64,000 nt of DNA from Drosophila pseudoobscura (Eukaryota > Arthropoda > Insecta > Diptera > Drosophilidae): assembly GCF_009870125.1 (NCBI RefSeq), contig NC_046680.1, positions 3,038,001-3,102,000 on the forward strand. The letters run 5' to 3'. Position 1 is the first letter of the stretch; each line of letters begins with the position of its first letter. Below the pieces are notes generated by a model, which saw nothing but the letters and a program-made list of their open reading frames with translations, was not told the origin of the DNA and did not search any database. Below are positions 21,833 to 32,418 of the stretch, in pieces. The position numbers and the translations under genes are program-made.

Positions 21833-22860
21833 TCAAACCATTGGCAGAAGCGCCAATTTGTGTATCGGCCTCCTGAACGTGGCTCCGCTGCTCGTCCTTA
21901 GCTCGACCACTCTGACCCTTCCGTCCTGCCCGGCGGTTGTTCCGACCACCCTTCCGAGGAGCCACTGTTGAGGGGGCAGGTTGTCCTCGGCGACGATTAC
22001 GAGGTCGCCTTCCTTTATGTTTGGCTCCTCCTGGTGCCACTTGAATCTTATTTGTAATCCCAGCACATACTCCCGGGACCATCGCTGCCAGAACATTTGC
22101 CTGGCTGACGAGACAAGCCGCCATCGCTTTAAGCAGCTCAGACCCTCCTGGTCCGGGGTCCTGGGTGCTGGGGGTGCGATGAGCGGCCCGCCTGTCAGCA
22201 GGTGCCCGGGAGTCAGCGCGTCTCCGTCGCTTGGGTCTGGGCTTAGGGGTCCTAGCGGGCGCGAGTTGAGTACCGCCTCGATTCCGACCAGCACGGTCTC
22301 CAGCTCCTCTGCGGTGAGGAGAGCGCTTCCGACTGCCCGTAGGAGTAGGCCCTTGGCAGACTTCACACCGGCCTCCCAAAGTCCGCCCATGTGCGGTTCA
22401 CGAGGCGGTATGAAGGCAAACTCGCACCCGCTTCTTGACGCAAATTCGCGTATCGCGTCCGCTTCCGCCTCTATCTTCCTCCGCAGTTCGCTGAAGTGGC
22501 GACTTGCTCCGACGAAATTTGTCGCGTTGTCGCAGTTCACGCGTTGCGGACATCCTCGACGACCGACGAACCTTTGGAATGCCAACAAGAAGGAATTAGT
22601 CGTCAAATCGGAAACAATTTCTAAATGAACCGCCTTGGACGCAAAACAGACAAATAACGCTATGTAGGACTTATAAGGGGGCCTTCCACAAATTTTCAGA
22701 GTCGTATAGACTGGGCCACAAAAATCAACGCCACATACTGAAAATGGGCGGAGAGCACGGAGCCGGTCTGCGGGTAAGTTGCCCATCATTTGGGTCTGGA
22801 GTAGCGGCTTGCATCTAAAGCAACGAATAAACGACCTAACTGTCGCCCCTCACACCGCCT
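21833..22860 (-). pseudogene. D-int2 integrase
   Basis: 22789-21833 encodes MMGNLPADRLRALRPF, GVDFCGPVYTTLK (first catalytic Asp), NCDNATNFVGA (second), HMGGLWEAGVKSAKG (Glu) and a full DUF5641 end. All three acidic residues are present. The upstream zinc region is damaged: a short replacement near 22860-22880 removes residues between the His pair and the Cys pair, and a 2-bp net insertion near 22920 shifts the frame, so the core is cut off from the RT/RNase H frame. Confidence 0.85.
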
Positions 22861-22866
22861 GAGCAT

Positions 22867-24903
22867 TCAGGCGCCTGAGTGCTCGTGGGCCGGCATGAAA
22901 ATTCGTTTGATGCAGATAGCGATGCAGTATGTCTGCACAAACTGCGAGCGTTTTGTCAATACCAAAGGAAACTTGGCATTATATGACATAGGAGCGTTAA
23001 CTAGTCGCCCCACAACTCGCAACAACGAAAAAGAGCACCAAGTCCCAGCCTCTTCATGGATGAAGGGATTCAAACGCTGAAGACTGGGGCCTAACTTGGT
23101 GGCTTTGCGAATCCTTTCAATATCTTCTTGAGACTCATTTTTCTGTGTTATTTCGACTATTTTTAGAAACGCCTCGTCGTATTCTACGGATGACGGAATT
23201 TTTCCAAAGTTGAGACTTTTGTCTTTGCATTTTCGGATGAAGCGGAACACGAAAACGAACACTCTTAGCAGTTTGAGGTGTGACGAGTATCCCTCGATTA
23301 CATCCACTAAGTAATTTGGCTTGGCCGCGACGGTCAGTCCGACCGATTTCTTTCGACTTTCCATCTGTATCTCTTCTTCGGAAAGCTCGAAGTGTGGATT
23401 TCTGGGCCAGCTCTCTTCTTCAAACTTTAAGAACTCTGGTCCTCCAAACCAGTTCGACTGCACGATTTCCTCTACATCACAACCTCTCGAAACTATGTCT
23501 GCTGGGTTCTGTTTTGTTGGCACATGCCGCCACGTAGCTTCACTTGACCACTCTTGAATCTCCGCTACTCGGTTCGCAACGAATGTTGACAACGACGAAG
23601 GGTGGGATCTGATCCAATGAAGAGTAACTTCTGAATCTGGCCAGAATATCATTTTATCAATTGGAACCTTGAGCAGTGATTTGATTCGGTGACAAAGGTC
23701 TGCTAGAAGGTGAGCGGCACATAACTCAAGCCTTGGGAGCGTTTTCGTCTTGAGTGGCGCTACTTTCGACTTTGCAGTCAACAAGGAGACCTTGAAACCT
23801 TCTGCAGTCTTTCTACGGAGATAGACGCAGGCTCCATAAGCTCTCATGGATGCGTCGGCAAAGGCATGTACTTGAATCGGTGACATGGGATCACTATGCA
23901 CAAATCGAGGTATGGTAATCTTCTCCAACTGACCCAAGGATTCTTTTAATAAGTTCCATGCTGTTTCCAAGTTCATTGGAATTGACTCATCCCAATCTAG
24001 CTTGTTGAGCCAAAGCTCCTGCAGTACGATCTTTCCCTTAATTACTAAAGGACTTAACAAGCCAAGGGGGTCAAACAGCTTTGATGTCACCGATAAGATG
24101 TTCCGTTTTGTCGCTCGGAGACCCATAACTGACGTGTCAATTTGGAACTTAAAGACGTCTTCGTGTGGCAGCCACGATATTCCTAACGCCTTAGTTGACT
24201 CTGAGTCCGGGATCGTTATCGGTTTTACTGTGCTCTCGGATGCGGTGACCTCAGGTGAGTTCGAAAACCATTTAGTCAATTCAAACCCAGCGGTTTGAAG
24301 AACCTGAGCCACATCAGACTTAATTGTCTTTAACTCCTCTACGCAACCAGCACCAGTCAACATGTCATCGACATAGAAGTCGGAGTCGATAACTTCAGCA
24401 GCTTTAGGGAATGAGAGTTTTGCAGACTCACTCAACCTCTTCAAACACCGAATTGCCAAAAATGGGGCTGGTCCAGTCCCATAGGTTACGGTGTTGAGCT
24501 GGTATATTCTCAAAGACTCAGACGGGTCTCTTCTCCACACTATGAGCTGGAATTGTCTATCCGCATCAGCGACCCAGACTTGGCGATACATCTTCTTAAC
24601 ATCGGCTGTCAAGGCGTACCTGTGTAGTCTGAATCGGAGCAATGTCGAATACAGCTCATCCTGTATCGTAGGACCGACCATCAATATGTCGTTCAAGGCC
24701 ACCTGAGAGGACGTTTTACAAGACGCATCGAAAACGACGCGGAGCTTGGTCAACGTGCTTTGAGGCCTCAACACACACTTATGTGGAATGAAATAATGTG
24801 GAGTTTTGGGGATTGTGTTGTCTGTGGTAGACATGTGACCCATGGAGAGGTACTCTTCCATGAACTCCAAGTACATTTTCTGCAACTCGGGGTCATGAGA
24901 CAA
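22867..24903 (-). pseudogene. D-int2 reverse transcriptase and RNase H (678-codon open segment)
   Basis: Continuous from RT start (LEFMEEYLSMGHM, HYFIPHKCVLRPQS) through LTADVKKMYRQVWV, the active site FYVDDMLTGAG (about 24360), connection, RNase H (VHAFADASMRAYGACVYL, VPTKQNPADIVSRG) and the start of the integrase zinc region, where the 2-bp frameshift ends it as AHEHSGA. It lacks the 17-bp insertion that breaks D-int1. The RNase H motif reads FWPDSEVTLHWI where D-int1 reads FWSDSEV. The protease and RT N-terminus are deleted, as in D-int1. Confidence 0.85.
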
Positions 24904-24926
24904 TCTTTTTTCAAGCGATAAGCCAG

Positions 24927-25952
24927 AATAACTCTATCCATAGCTGTCGCATGGAGAGCATGCGAAGTGGAAGGTTGATTCTGATTGGGAGGAGGAGAAG
25001 AATTCTCTGGGGGTGATGGTAACGCTAGACTTTTATTCGCCACTGTGTACCTATGCAATAAGGTATGGTGTGAGCAGCCACACACTCGACACTTCTTAGC
25101 TTTGCATCGTACTACAGAGTGGCCTGGCTGCAGACAATTGATGCACAAGGATGCAGTTTTTGCGAATTCGAACCTTTGCATTACTGCCAGCCGACCAAAT
25201 GGACTGCAATCTGTCAACAAATGGCCTTTCGCATTGCTGTAGCTGCATTGTTGGTTTTTGGTATTCGCGGTGGAACACGCGAATGAGCTCCGATTATGCG
25301 GCTTGCTTGGCACAGCTTTCTGCTCCTGCTTTGGTTTGTCCGAATTTTCGGCCGAAAGATGCTGATGTCGGCGATTAAGCAACTTTTCACAGTCCGTCCA
25401 AAGTGGCAGTTTGTCATAATCGAGCTGTTCTTCCTATTTCTCTTTGGTCACCGGATCGACTCTGCTCAAGACGAGATGAATAATCATCGCATTCGAGATC
25501 TTTTTATCATCGCCTATCGACAACAACGAACCATATATGGATGAGGCGGTATCGATAAGGTTTCTTAAGGACGATGCTGATTGCTGGGTCATTTTGGGAA
25601 GACTAAATAGGGCAAATAGGGCAATGTGATTTTTAAAGATCACACAATCATTATCGTAGACTCGTTTTAAGCTAGCCATTGCTTTTTCGTAGTTGGTCTC
25701 GGTTACTTGGAAAGCCCTAACTGTTGCCAACGCTTCACCGGAGAGACACGAAAGCAAATGGTTGAACTTTTCGATAATTGGAATGCTTTGGTCATTATGA
25801 ACTAGAGTCTCAAATAAACCTATGAAGTTTTTAAAGTCCGAAAAGTTGCCGCTGAACTGCGGCAGAGCTAACTTCGGAAGGCGAGCACGAGTTGGGCCAC
25901 CATAAGCTGGTACTGCCGGTATTGTCTCATCAGCTGTCTTTAATGCGCAAAT
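24927..25952 (-). pseudogene. D-int2 gag remnant
   Basis: Same structure and same lesions as D-int1: Gag core in 25976-25434, stop in place of Trp near 25433, zinc knuckles in 25382-24927, and the same jump over the protease. The two copies are nearly identical here, so the lesions predate their duplication. Confidence 0.85.
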
Positions 25953-26492
25953 TTTGCAATTGGCAAAACCGACCATGAAACCGGTGTGTTAGAGTGAGAC
26001 AGAGCGAGAAAGAATGAAATTGTTTTCGTGATTCTGGCTATAATATTTATACGATTGGTTCAGATTTTGCACTCTAAAAGATAAAGTCATCTTCTACGAT
26101 TCTGCGTTTTTAGTTTTCTCGTATCGTCGAAATTGTGGATGCCACTAATTTTCGCCCTTTGTGGGGGCGGAAGTGGGCGGGGCGAAGTTTTGAAATATTT
26201 TTGTAGCAGTGACATATCACAGAAGTCTGGATCCAAAACATCGTTGCTCTAGCTCTTATAGTCTTTGAGCATTAGGCGCTGAAGGGGACGGACAGACGGA
26301 CGGACGGACAGACGGACAGACGGACAGACGGACGGACGGACAGACAGACAGGGCTCAATCGACTTGGCTATTGATGCTGATCAAGAATATATATACTTTA
26401 TAGGGTCGGAAACGATTCCTTCTGGACGTTACACACATCTACTTTTAGAACAAATCTAATATACCCCAATACTCATTTTGAGTATCGGGTAT
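25953..26492 (-). mobile_element. INE-1/DINE-1-like fragment (copy 2, in D-int2)
   Basis: Same junctions and almost the same bases as 20457-20996, offset by exactly 5496 bp, including the GACGGACA microsatellite. It was duplicated with the unit and is not an independent insertion. Confidence 0.75.
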
Positions 26493-26994
26493 AATGAGTT
26501 ATATGTGTAGTTATTGCGTCCAAGAGGGTTAGATGTACATATGTATGTATATATGTATTAATATATATGCTCAACTCTAACTACAGCATGCAATCTAGCT
26601 CTACTATGTCATACGTATGTGCCAAGAATTGAAAGCGAGGTGCAATTGTTTCAGCACAAGACAATAATTGCGAGTTTTTTAATCTTTTCGTCTTCACTCG
26701 AGCTTTCAATTTTTTGCACAAATACCTCTTGGGAAGATAGGAAATTCCAGGTGCTGTACTCCCCTCTTGTTTATATGTAGCTGCAGACTGATTTTGTTTG
26801 GTTTGTTTGATTATTTGCACACACGTCGCGGTCAATTTGGCAATTTAGCTGCCGCACATATGCATGTACATGTATGTATGTATGTATAATAGATTTTGGC
26901 TATTTATCTTTTCTTCACTGTGTCACTGTCACTTTTTGCCTTTCCACTTGAATTAATATGTACGTTTAAATTGCAAGTCCACCCGGGGGCGCCA
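26493..26994 (-). other. D-int2 5' leader remnant with PBS
   Basis: Copy of 20997-21498. The tRNA-Asn-type primer site abuts LTR 3 at 26995. No gene seen. Confidence 0.7.
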
Positions 26995-27301
26995 TGAAAT
27001 TTTGGAATAGTTTTTCTAAATAACAATACCGAAATTTCTTGGGTGACTGCAATTTTTTATTTTAATACGACGAAAGAAAAGGGGTGCGTGCGTTCGATTT
27101 CATGGATTTTTCTCGATTCCTTTCATATATTAAAACAATTTCTTCTATGCCTACCTTACCTACGGTGGCAAAGCGGGGCGAATTCGCCAAGAGCGAGAGA
27201 GCGAGCCTTTATTGCGCTCCCGCTTTGCCCTAGCCTAACTTACACTGGACTTCATGAAATACTATCCTAATAACAATTATTATTATTCAAATGGCGCTAC
27301 A
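26995..27301 (-). repeat. D LTR 3 (shared between D-int2 and D-int3)
   Basis: 307 bp, offset 5496 bp from LTR 2 and differing at only a few bases (for example one C/T in the region after TCGATTCCTTT). Confidence 0.9.
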
Positions 27302-27328
27302 CCGGCCCCGTTGAAGGCCTGGAAGGCT

Positions 27329-28285
27329 TCAAACCATTGGCAGAAGCGCCAATTTGTGTATCGGCCTCCTGAACGTGGCTCCGCTGCTCGTCCTTAGCTC
27401 GACCACTCTGACCCTTCCGTCCTGCCCGGCGGTTGTTCCGACCACCCTTCCGAGGAGCCACTGTTGAGGGGGCAGGTTGTCTTCGGCGACGATTACGAGG
27501 TCGCCTTCCTTTATGTTTGGCTCCTCCTGGTGCCACTTGAATCTTATTTGTAATCCCAGCACATACTCCCGGGACCATCGCTGCCAGAACATTTGCCTGG
27601 CTGACGAGACAAGCCGCCATCGCTTTAAGCAGCTCAGACCCTCCTGGTCCGGGGTCCTGGGTGCTGGGGGTGCGATGAGCGGCCCGCCTGTCAGCAGGTG
27701 CCCGGGAGTCAGCGCGTCTCCGTCGCTTGGGTCTGGGCTTAGGGGTCCTAGCGGGCGCGAGTTGAGTACCGCCTCGATTCCGACCAGCACGGTCTCCAGC
27801 TCCTCTGCGGTGAGGAGAGCGCTTCCGACTGCCCGTAGGAGTAGGCCCTTGGCAGACTTCACACCGGCCTCCCAAAGTCCGCCCATGTGCGGTTCACGAG
27901 GCGGTATGAAGGCAAACTCGCACCCGCTTCTTGACGCAAATTCGCGTATCGCGTCCGCTTCCGCCTCTATCTTCCTCCGCAGTTCGCTGAAGTGGCGACT
28001 TGCTCCGACGAAATTTGTCGCGTTGTCGCAGTTCACGCGTTGCGGACATCCTCGACGACCGACGAACCTTTGGAATGCCAACAAGAAGGAATTAGTCGTC
28101 AAATCGGAAACAATTTCTAAATGAACCGCCTTGGACGCAAAACAGACAAATAACGCTATGTAGGACTTATAAGGGGGCCTTCCACAAATTTTCAGAGTCG
28201 TATAGACTGGGCCACAAAAATCAACGCCACATACTGAAAATGGGCGGAGAGCACGGAGCCGGTCTGCGGGTAAGTTGCCCATCAT
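27329..28285 (-). CDS. D-int3 integrase core and DUF5641 (out of frame with gag-pol)
   Basis: 318 codons from an internal Met (MMGNLPADRLRALRPF) to the stop beside LTR 3. Catalytic Asp, Asp, Glu are visible in GVDFCGPVYTTLK, NCDNATNFVGA and GGLWEAGVKSAKG. DUF5641 blocks LKRWRLVSSARQMFWQRWS and VIVAEDNLPPQQWLLGRVV follow. In an intact element this is the C-terminal part of the Gag-Pol polyprotein. Here the frame was separated by the zinc-region lesions at about 28350-28430, so it is not expected to be made as part of the polyprotein. Confidence 0.8.
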   Translation of the reverse strand: MMGNLPADRLRALRPFSVCGVDFCGPVYTTLKICGRPPYKSYIALFVCFASKAVHLEIVSDLTTNSFLLAFQRFVGRRGCPQRVNCDNATNFVGASRHFSELRRKIEAEADAIREFASRSGCEFAFIPPREPHMGGLWEAGVKSAKGLLLRAVGSALLTAEELETVLVGIEAVLNSRPLGPLSPDPSDGDALTPGHLLTGGPLIAPPAPRTPDQEGLSCLKRWRLVSSARQMFWQRWSREYVLGLQIRFKWHQEEPNIKEGDLVIVAEDNLPPQQWLLGRVVGTTAGQDGRVRVVELRTSSGATFRRPIHKLALLPMV

Positions 28286-28362
28286 TTGGGTCTGGAGTAG
28301 CGGCTTGCATCTAAAGCAACGAATAAACGACCTAACTGTCGCCCCGCAGACCGCCTGAGCAT

Positions 28363-31300
28363 TCAGGCGCCTGAGTGCTCGTGGGCCGGCATGAAAATTC
28401 GTTTGATGCAGATAGCGATGCAGTATGTCTGCACAAACTGCGAGCGTTTTGTCAATACCAAAGGAAACTTGGCATTATATGACATAGGAGCGTTAACTAG
28501 TCGCCCCACAACTCGCAACAACGAAAAAGAGCACCAAGTCCCAGCCTCTTCATGGATGAAGGGATTCAAACGCTGAAGACTGGGGCCTAACTTGGTGGCT
28601 TTGCGAATCCTTTCAATATCTTCTTGAGACTCATTTTTCTGTGTTATTTCGACTATTTTTAGAAACGCCTCGTCGTATTCTACGGATGACGGAATTTTTC
28701 CAAAGTTGAGACTTTTGTCTTTGCATTTTCGGATGAAGCGGAACACGAAAACGAACACTCTTAGCAGTTTGAGGTGTGACGAGTATCCCTCGATTACATC
28801 CACTAAGTAATTTGGCTTGGCCGCGACGGTCAGTCCGACCGATTTCTTCCGACTTTCCATCTGTATCTCTTCTTCGGAAAGCTCGAAGTGTGGATTTCTG
28901 GGCCAGCTCTCTTCTTCAAACTTTAAGAACTCTGGTCCTCCAAACCAGTTCGACTGCACGATTTCCTCTACATCACAACCTCTCGAAACTATGTCTGCTG
29001 GGTTCTGTTTTGTTGGCACATGCCGCCACGTAGCTTCACTTGACCACTCTTGAATCTCCGCTACTCGGTTCGCAACGAATGTTGACAACGACGAAGGGTG
29101 GGATCTGATCCAATGAAGAGTAACTTCTGAATCTGGCCAGAATATCATTTTATCAATTGGAACCTTAAGCAGTGATTTGATTCGGTGACAAAGGTCCGCT
29201 AGAAGGTGAGCGGCACATAACTCAAGCCTTGGGAGCGTTTTCGTCTTGAGTGGCGCTACTTTCGACTTTGCAGTCAACAAGGAGACCTTGAAACCTTCTG
29301 CAGTCTTTCTACGGAGATAGACGCAGGCTCCATAAGCTCTCATGGATGCGTCGGCAAAGGCATGTACTTGAATCGGTGACATGGGATCAGTATGCACAAA
29401 TCGAGGTATGGTAATCTTCTCCAACTGACCCAAGGATTCTTTTAATAAGTTCCATGCTGTTTCCAAGTTCATTGGAATTGACTCATCCCAATCTAGCTTG
29501 TTGAGCCAAAGCTCCTGCAGTAGGATCTTTCCCTTAATTACTAAAGGACTTAACAAGCCAAGGGGGTCAAACAGCTTTGATGTCACCGATAAGATGTTCC
29601 GTTTTGTCGCTCGGAGACCCATAACTGACGTGTCAATTTGGAACTTAAAGACGTCTTCGTGTGGCAGCCACGATATTCCTAACGCCTTAGTTGACTCTGA
29701 GTCCGAGATCGTTATCGGTTTAACTGTGCTCTCGGATGCGGTGACCTCAGGTGAGTTCGAAAACCATTTAGTCAATTCAAACCCAGCGGTTTGAAGAACC
29801 TGAGCCACATCAGACTTAATTGTCTTTAACTCCTCTACGCAACCAGCACCAGTCAACATGTCATCGACATAGAAGTCGGAGTCGATAACTTCAGCAGCTT
29901 TAGGGAATGAGAGTTTTGCAGACTCACTCAACCTCTTCAAACACCGAATTGCCAAAAATGGGGCTGGTCCAGTCCCATAGGTTACGGTGTTGAGCTGGTA
30001 TATTCTCAAAGACTCAGACGGGTCTCTTCTCCACACTATGAGCTGGAATTGTCTATCCGCATCAGCGACCCAGACTTGGCGATACATCTTCTTAACATCG
30101 GCTGTCAAGGCGTACCTGTGTAGTCTGAATCGGAGCAATGTCGAATACAGCAATATGTCGTTCAAGGCCACCTGAGAGGACGTTTTACAAGACGCATCGA
30201 AAACGACGCGGAGCTTGGTCGACGTGCTTTGAGGCCTCAACACACACTGATGTGGAATGAAATAATGTGGAGTTTTGGGGATTGTGTTGTCTGTGGTAGA
30301 CATGTGACCCAAGGAGAGGTACTCTTCCATGAACTCCAAGTACATTTTCTGCAACTCGGGGTCACGAGACAATCTTTTTTCAAGCGATAAAAACCGCCGT
30401 TTAGCCACTTCAAAGGAGTTGCCTAAGATACTGGGATCTGATTTGAACGGCAGTCTTACTTCAAACCGACCTGAAGGCACGACCTGAGTAGTCCTTCTAT
30501 AATGCTTTTCACATAACTTGTGTTCAGGAGATAAAGACTTTTTAGAAGACGGCAATTCTTCCAGTGACCAAAACTTTTGTAATGTATTGTCGATGTGGAT
30601 CACTGACTCTTCTCGACAACTCAAACAATTCCTAGCTTCTTGGGTGGCAGTCACCTTTGGAGTGTATCTGCCCGACACAATCCAGCCGAGAAGCGTTTTC
30701 TGCAGAGTTGGATAGTCAGGACCTTGTCGAATCTGACCAACCGATAGAAGTTCGAAAAATGTTTCTGCACCTATCAACATATCTATCTTCTGTGGCTTGA
30801 AGAAATATGGGTCTGCAAGTGGTAAGTTCTTCGGGATTTTCCAGTCACTCACGTTAAGTGTCTGATCAGGGTGATACCCCGAAATGGACCTTAGAATCCA
30901 GAAATCAACCGAAAACTCACTACCAGTAATTCGCGACTTCACTACCGTGTGTATCTTTTTCTTGACTTGTGAATTGGATTCACCAATACCAAGCAAGTTG
31001 ATACACGACTCCTCCCTACGGATCTGTAAGCGCTGTGCGAAGTCCTCAGTTATAAAATTGGTTTGAGACCCCGAGTCAAGCAGAGCTCGGGCCAAAACAT
31101 GTTCACCATTATTTGTTCGGACGCTTACGATCGACGTAGCCAGAATAACTCTATCCATAGCTGTCGCATGGAGAGCATGCGAAGTGGAAGGTTGATTCTG
31201 ATTGGGAGGAGGAGACGAATTCTCTGGGGGTGATGGTAACGCTAGACTTTTATTCGCCACTGTGTACCTATGCAATAAGGTATGGTGTGAGCAGCCACAC

Positions 31301-32418
31301 ACTCGACACTTCTTAGCTTTGCATCGTACTACAGAGTGGCCTGGCTGCAGACAATTGATGCACAAGGATGCAGTTTTTGCGAATTCGAACCTTTGCATTA
31401 CTGCTAGCCGACCAAATGGACTGCACTCTGTCAACAAATGGCCTTTCGCATTGCAGTAGCTGCATTGTTGATTTTTAGTATTCGCGGTGGAACACGCGAA
31501 TGAGCTCCGATTATGCGGCTTGCTTGGCACAGCTTTCTGCTCCTGCTTTGGTTTGTCCGAATTTTCGGCCGAAAGATGCTGATGTCTGCGATTAAGCAAC
31601 TTTTCACAGTCCGTCCAAAGTGGCAGTTTGTCATAATCGAGCTGTTCTTCCCATTTCTCTTTGGTCACCGGATCCACTCTGCTCAAGACGAGATGAATAA
31701 TCATCGCATTCGAGATCTTTTTATCATCGCCTATCGACAACAACGAACCATATATGGATGAGGCGGTAACGATAAGGTTCCTTAAGGACGATGCTGATTG
31801 CTGGGTCATTTTGGGAAGATTAAATAGGGCATCAATGTGATTTTTAAAGATCAGGCAATCATTATCGTAGACCCGTTTTAAGCTAGCCATTGCTTTCTCG
31901 TAGTTGGTCTCGGTTACTTGGAAAGCCCTAACTGTTCCCAACGCTTCACCGGAGAGACACGAAAGCAAATGGTTGAACTTTTCGATAATTGAAATGCTTT
32001 GGTCATTATGAACTAGAGTCTCGAATAAACCTATGAAGTTTTTAAAGTCCGAAAAGTTGCCGCTGAACTGTGGCAGAGCTAACTTCGGAAGGCGAGCACG
32101 AGTTGGGCCACCATAAGCTGGTACTGCCGGTATTTTCTCATCAGCTGTCTTTAATGCGCAAATGAGAGACATTAATTTTGCCTTTGTGACAATTGAGAGT
32201 TCTTCCAACTCGACTCCAAATTCGCGTGCCGTGTCAATGCTACGCATCAGCGTTTCGAGTCTGCACTCGAGCTCCGTCAATACCAGCGGAATATCCCCCG
32301 CTTCTAAACGGTCCGCTAATAAACGAATGCCTTTGACACGGCAACTGCGCTTTTTCTTCAGCTCTTCAAGGACGATATTGTTGGCTTTTGAGGTCATATT
32401 GATTCTCGATACAAGCAA
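28363..32418 (-). CDS. D-int3 Gag-Pol polyprotein, truncated in the integrase zinc region
   Basis: 1351 codons in one frame, the normal fused Gag-Pol design of BEL/Pao. Gag core lies at about residues 100-250 (RLPKLALPQFSGNFSDFKNF), paired zinc knuckles at about 320-390 (CSYCNAKGHLLTEC, CINCLQPGHSVVRC, CRVCGCSHHTLLH), and DUF1758 protease at about 440 (ARALLDSGSQTNFI). RT follows with FYVDDMLTGAG at about residue 850, then RNase H at about 1015-1130. Two lesions: a 27-bp in-frame deletion in the RT fingers (after LNDIL, near 30150) and the +2 frameshift at about 28430 that ends it before the integrase core. It is by far the best kept frame of this family here. Confidence 0.9.
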   Translation of the reverse strand: MLVSRINMTSKANNIVLEELKKKRSCRVKGIRLLADRLEAGDIPLVLTELECRLETLMRSIDTAREFGVELEELSIVTKAKLMSLICALKTADEKIPAVPAYGGPTRARLPKLALPQFSGNFSDFKNFIGLFETLVHNDQSISIIEKFNHLLSCLSGEALGTVRAFQVTETNYEKAMASLKRVYDNDCLIFKNHIDALFNLPKMTQQSASSLRNLIVTASSIYGSLLSIGDDKKISNAMIIHLVLSRVDPVTKEKWEEQLDYDKLPLWTDCEKLLNRRHQHLSAENSDKPKQEQKAVPSKPHNRSSFACSTANTKNQQCSYCNAKGHLLTECSPFGRLAVMQRFEFAKTASLCINCLQPGHSVVRCKAKKCRVCGCSHHTLLHRYTVANKSLALPSPPENSSPPPNQNQPSTSHALHATAMDRVILATSIVSVRTNNGEHVLARALLDSGSQTNFITEDFAQRLQIRREESCINLLGIGESNSQVKKKIHTVVKSRITGSEFSVDFWILRSISGYHPDQTLNVSDWKIPKNLPLADPYFFKPQKIDMLIGAETFFELLSVGQIRQGPDYPTLQKTLLGWIVSGRYTPKVTATQEARNCLSCREESVIHIDNTLQKFWSLEELPSSKKSLSPEHKLCEKHYRRTTQVVPSGRFEVRLPFKSDPSILGNSFEVAKRRFLSLEKRLSRDPELQKMYLEFMEEYLSLGHMSTTDNTIPKTPHYFIPHQCVLRPQSTSTKLRVVFDASCKTSSQVALNDILLYSTLLRFRLHRYALTADVKKMYRQVWVADADRQFQLIVWRRDPSESLRIYQLNTVTYGTGPAPFLAIRCLKRLSESAKLSFPKAAEVIDSDFYVDDMLTGAGCVEELKTIKSDVAQVLQTAGFELTKWFSNSPEVTASESTVKPITISDSESTKALGISWLPHEDVFKFQIDTSVMGLRATKRNILSVTSKLFDPLGLLSPLVIKGKILLQELWLNKLDWDESIPMNLETAWNLLKESLGQLEKITIPRFVHTDPMSPIQVHAFADASMRAYGACVYLRRKTAEGFKVSLLTAKSKVAPLKTKTLPRLELCAAHLLADLCHRIKSLLKVPIDKMIFWPDSEVTLHWIRSHPSSLSTFVANRVAEIQEWSSEATWRHVPTKQNPADIVSRGCDVEEIVQSNWFGGPEFLKFEEESWPRNPHFELSEEEIQMESRKKSVGLTVAAKPNYLVDVIEGYSSHLKLLRVFVFVFRFIRKCKDKSLNFGKIPSSVEYDEAFLKIVEITQKNESQEDIERIRKATKLGPSLQRLNPFIHEEAGTWCSFSLLRVVGRLVNAPMSYNAKFPLVLTKRSQFVQTYCIAICIKRIFMPAHEHSGA

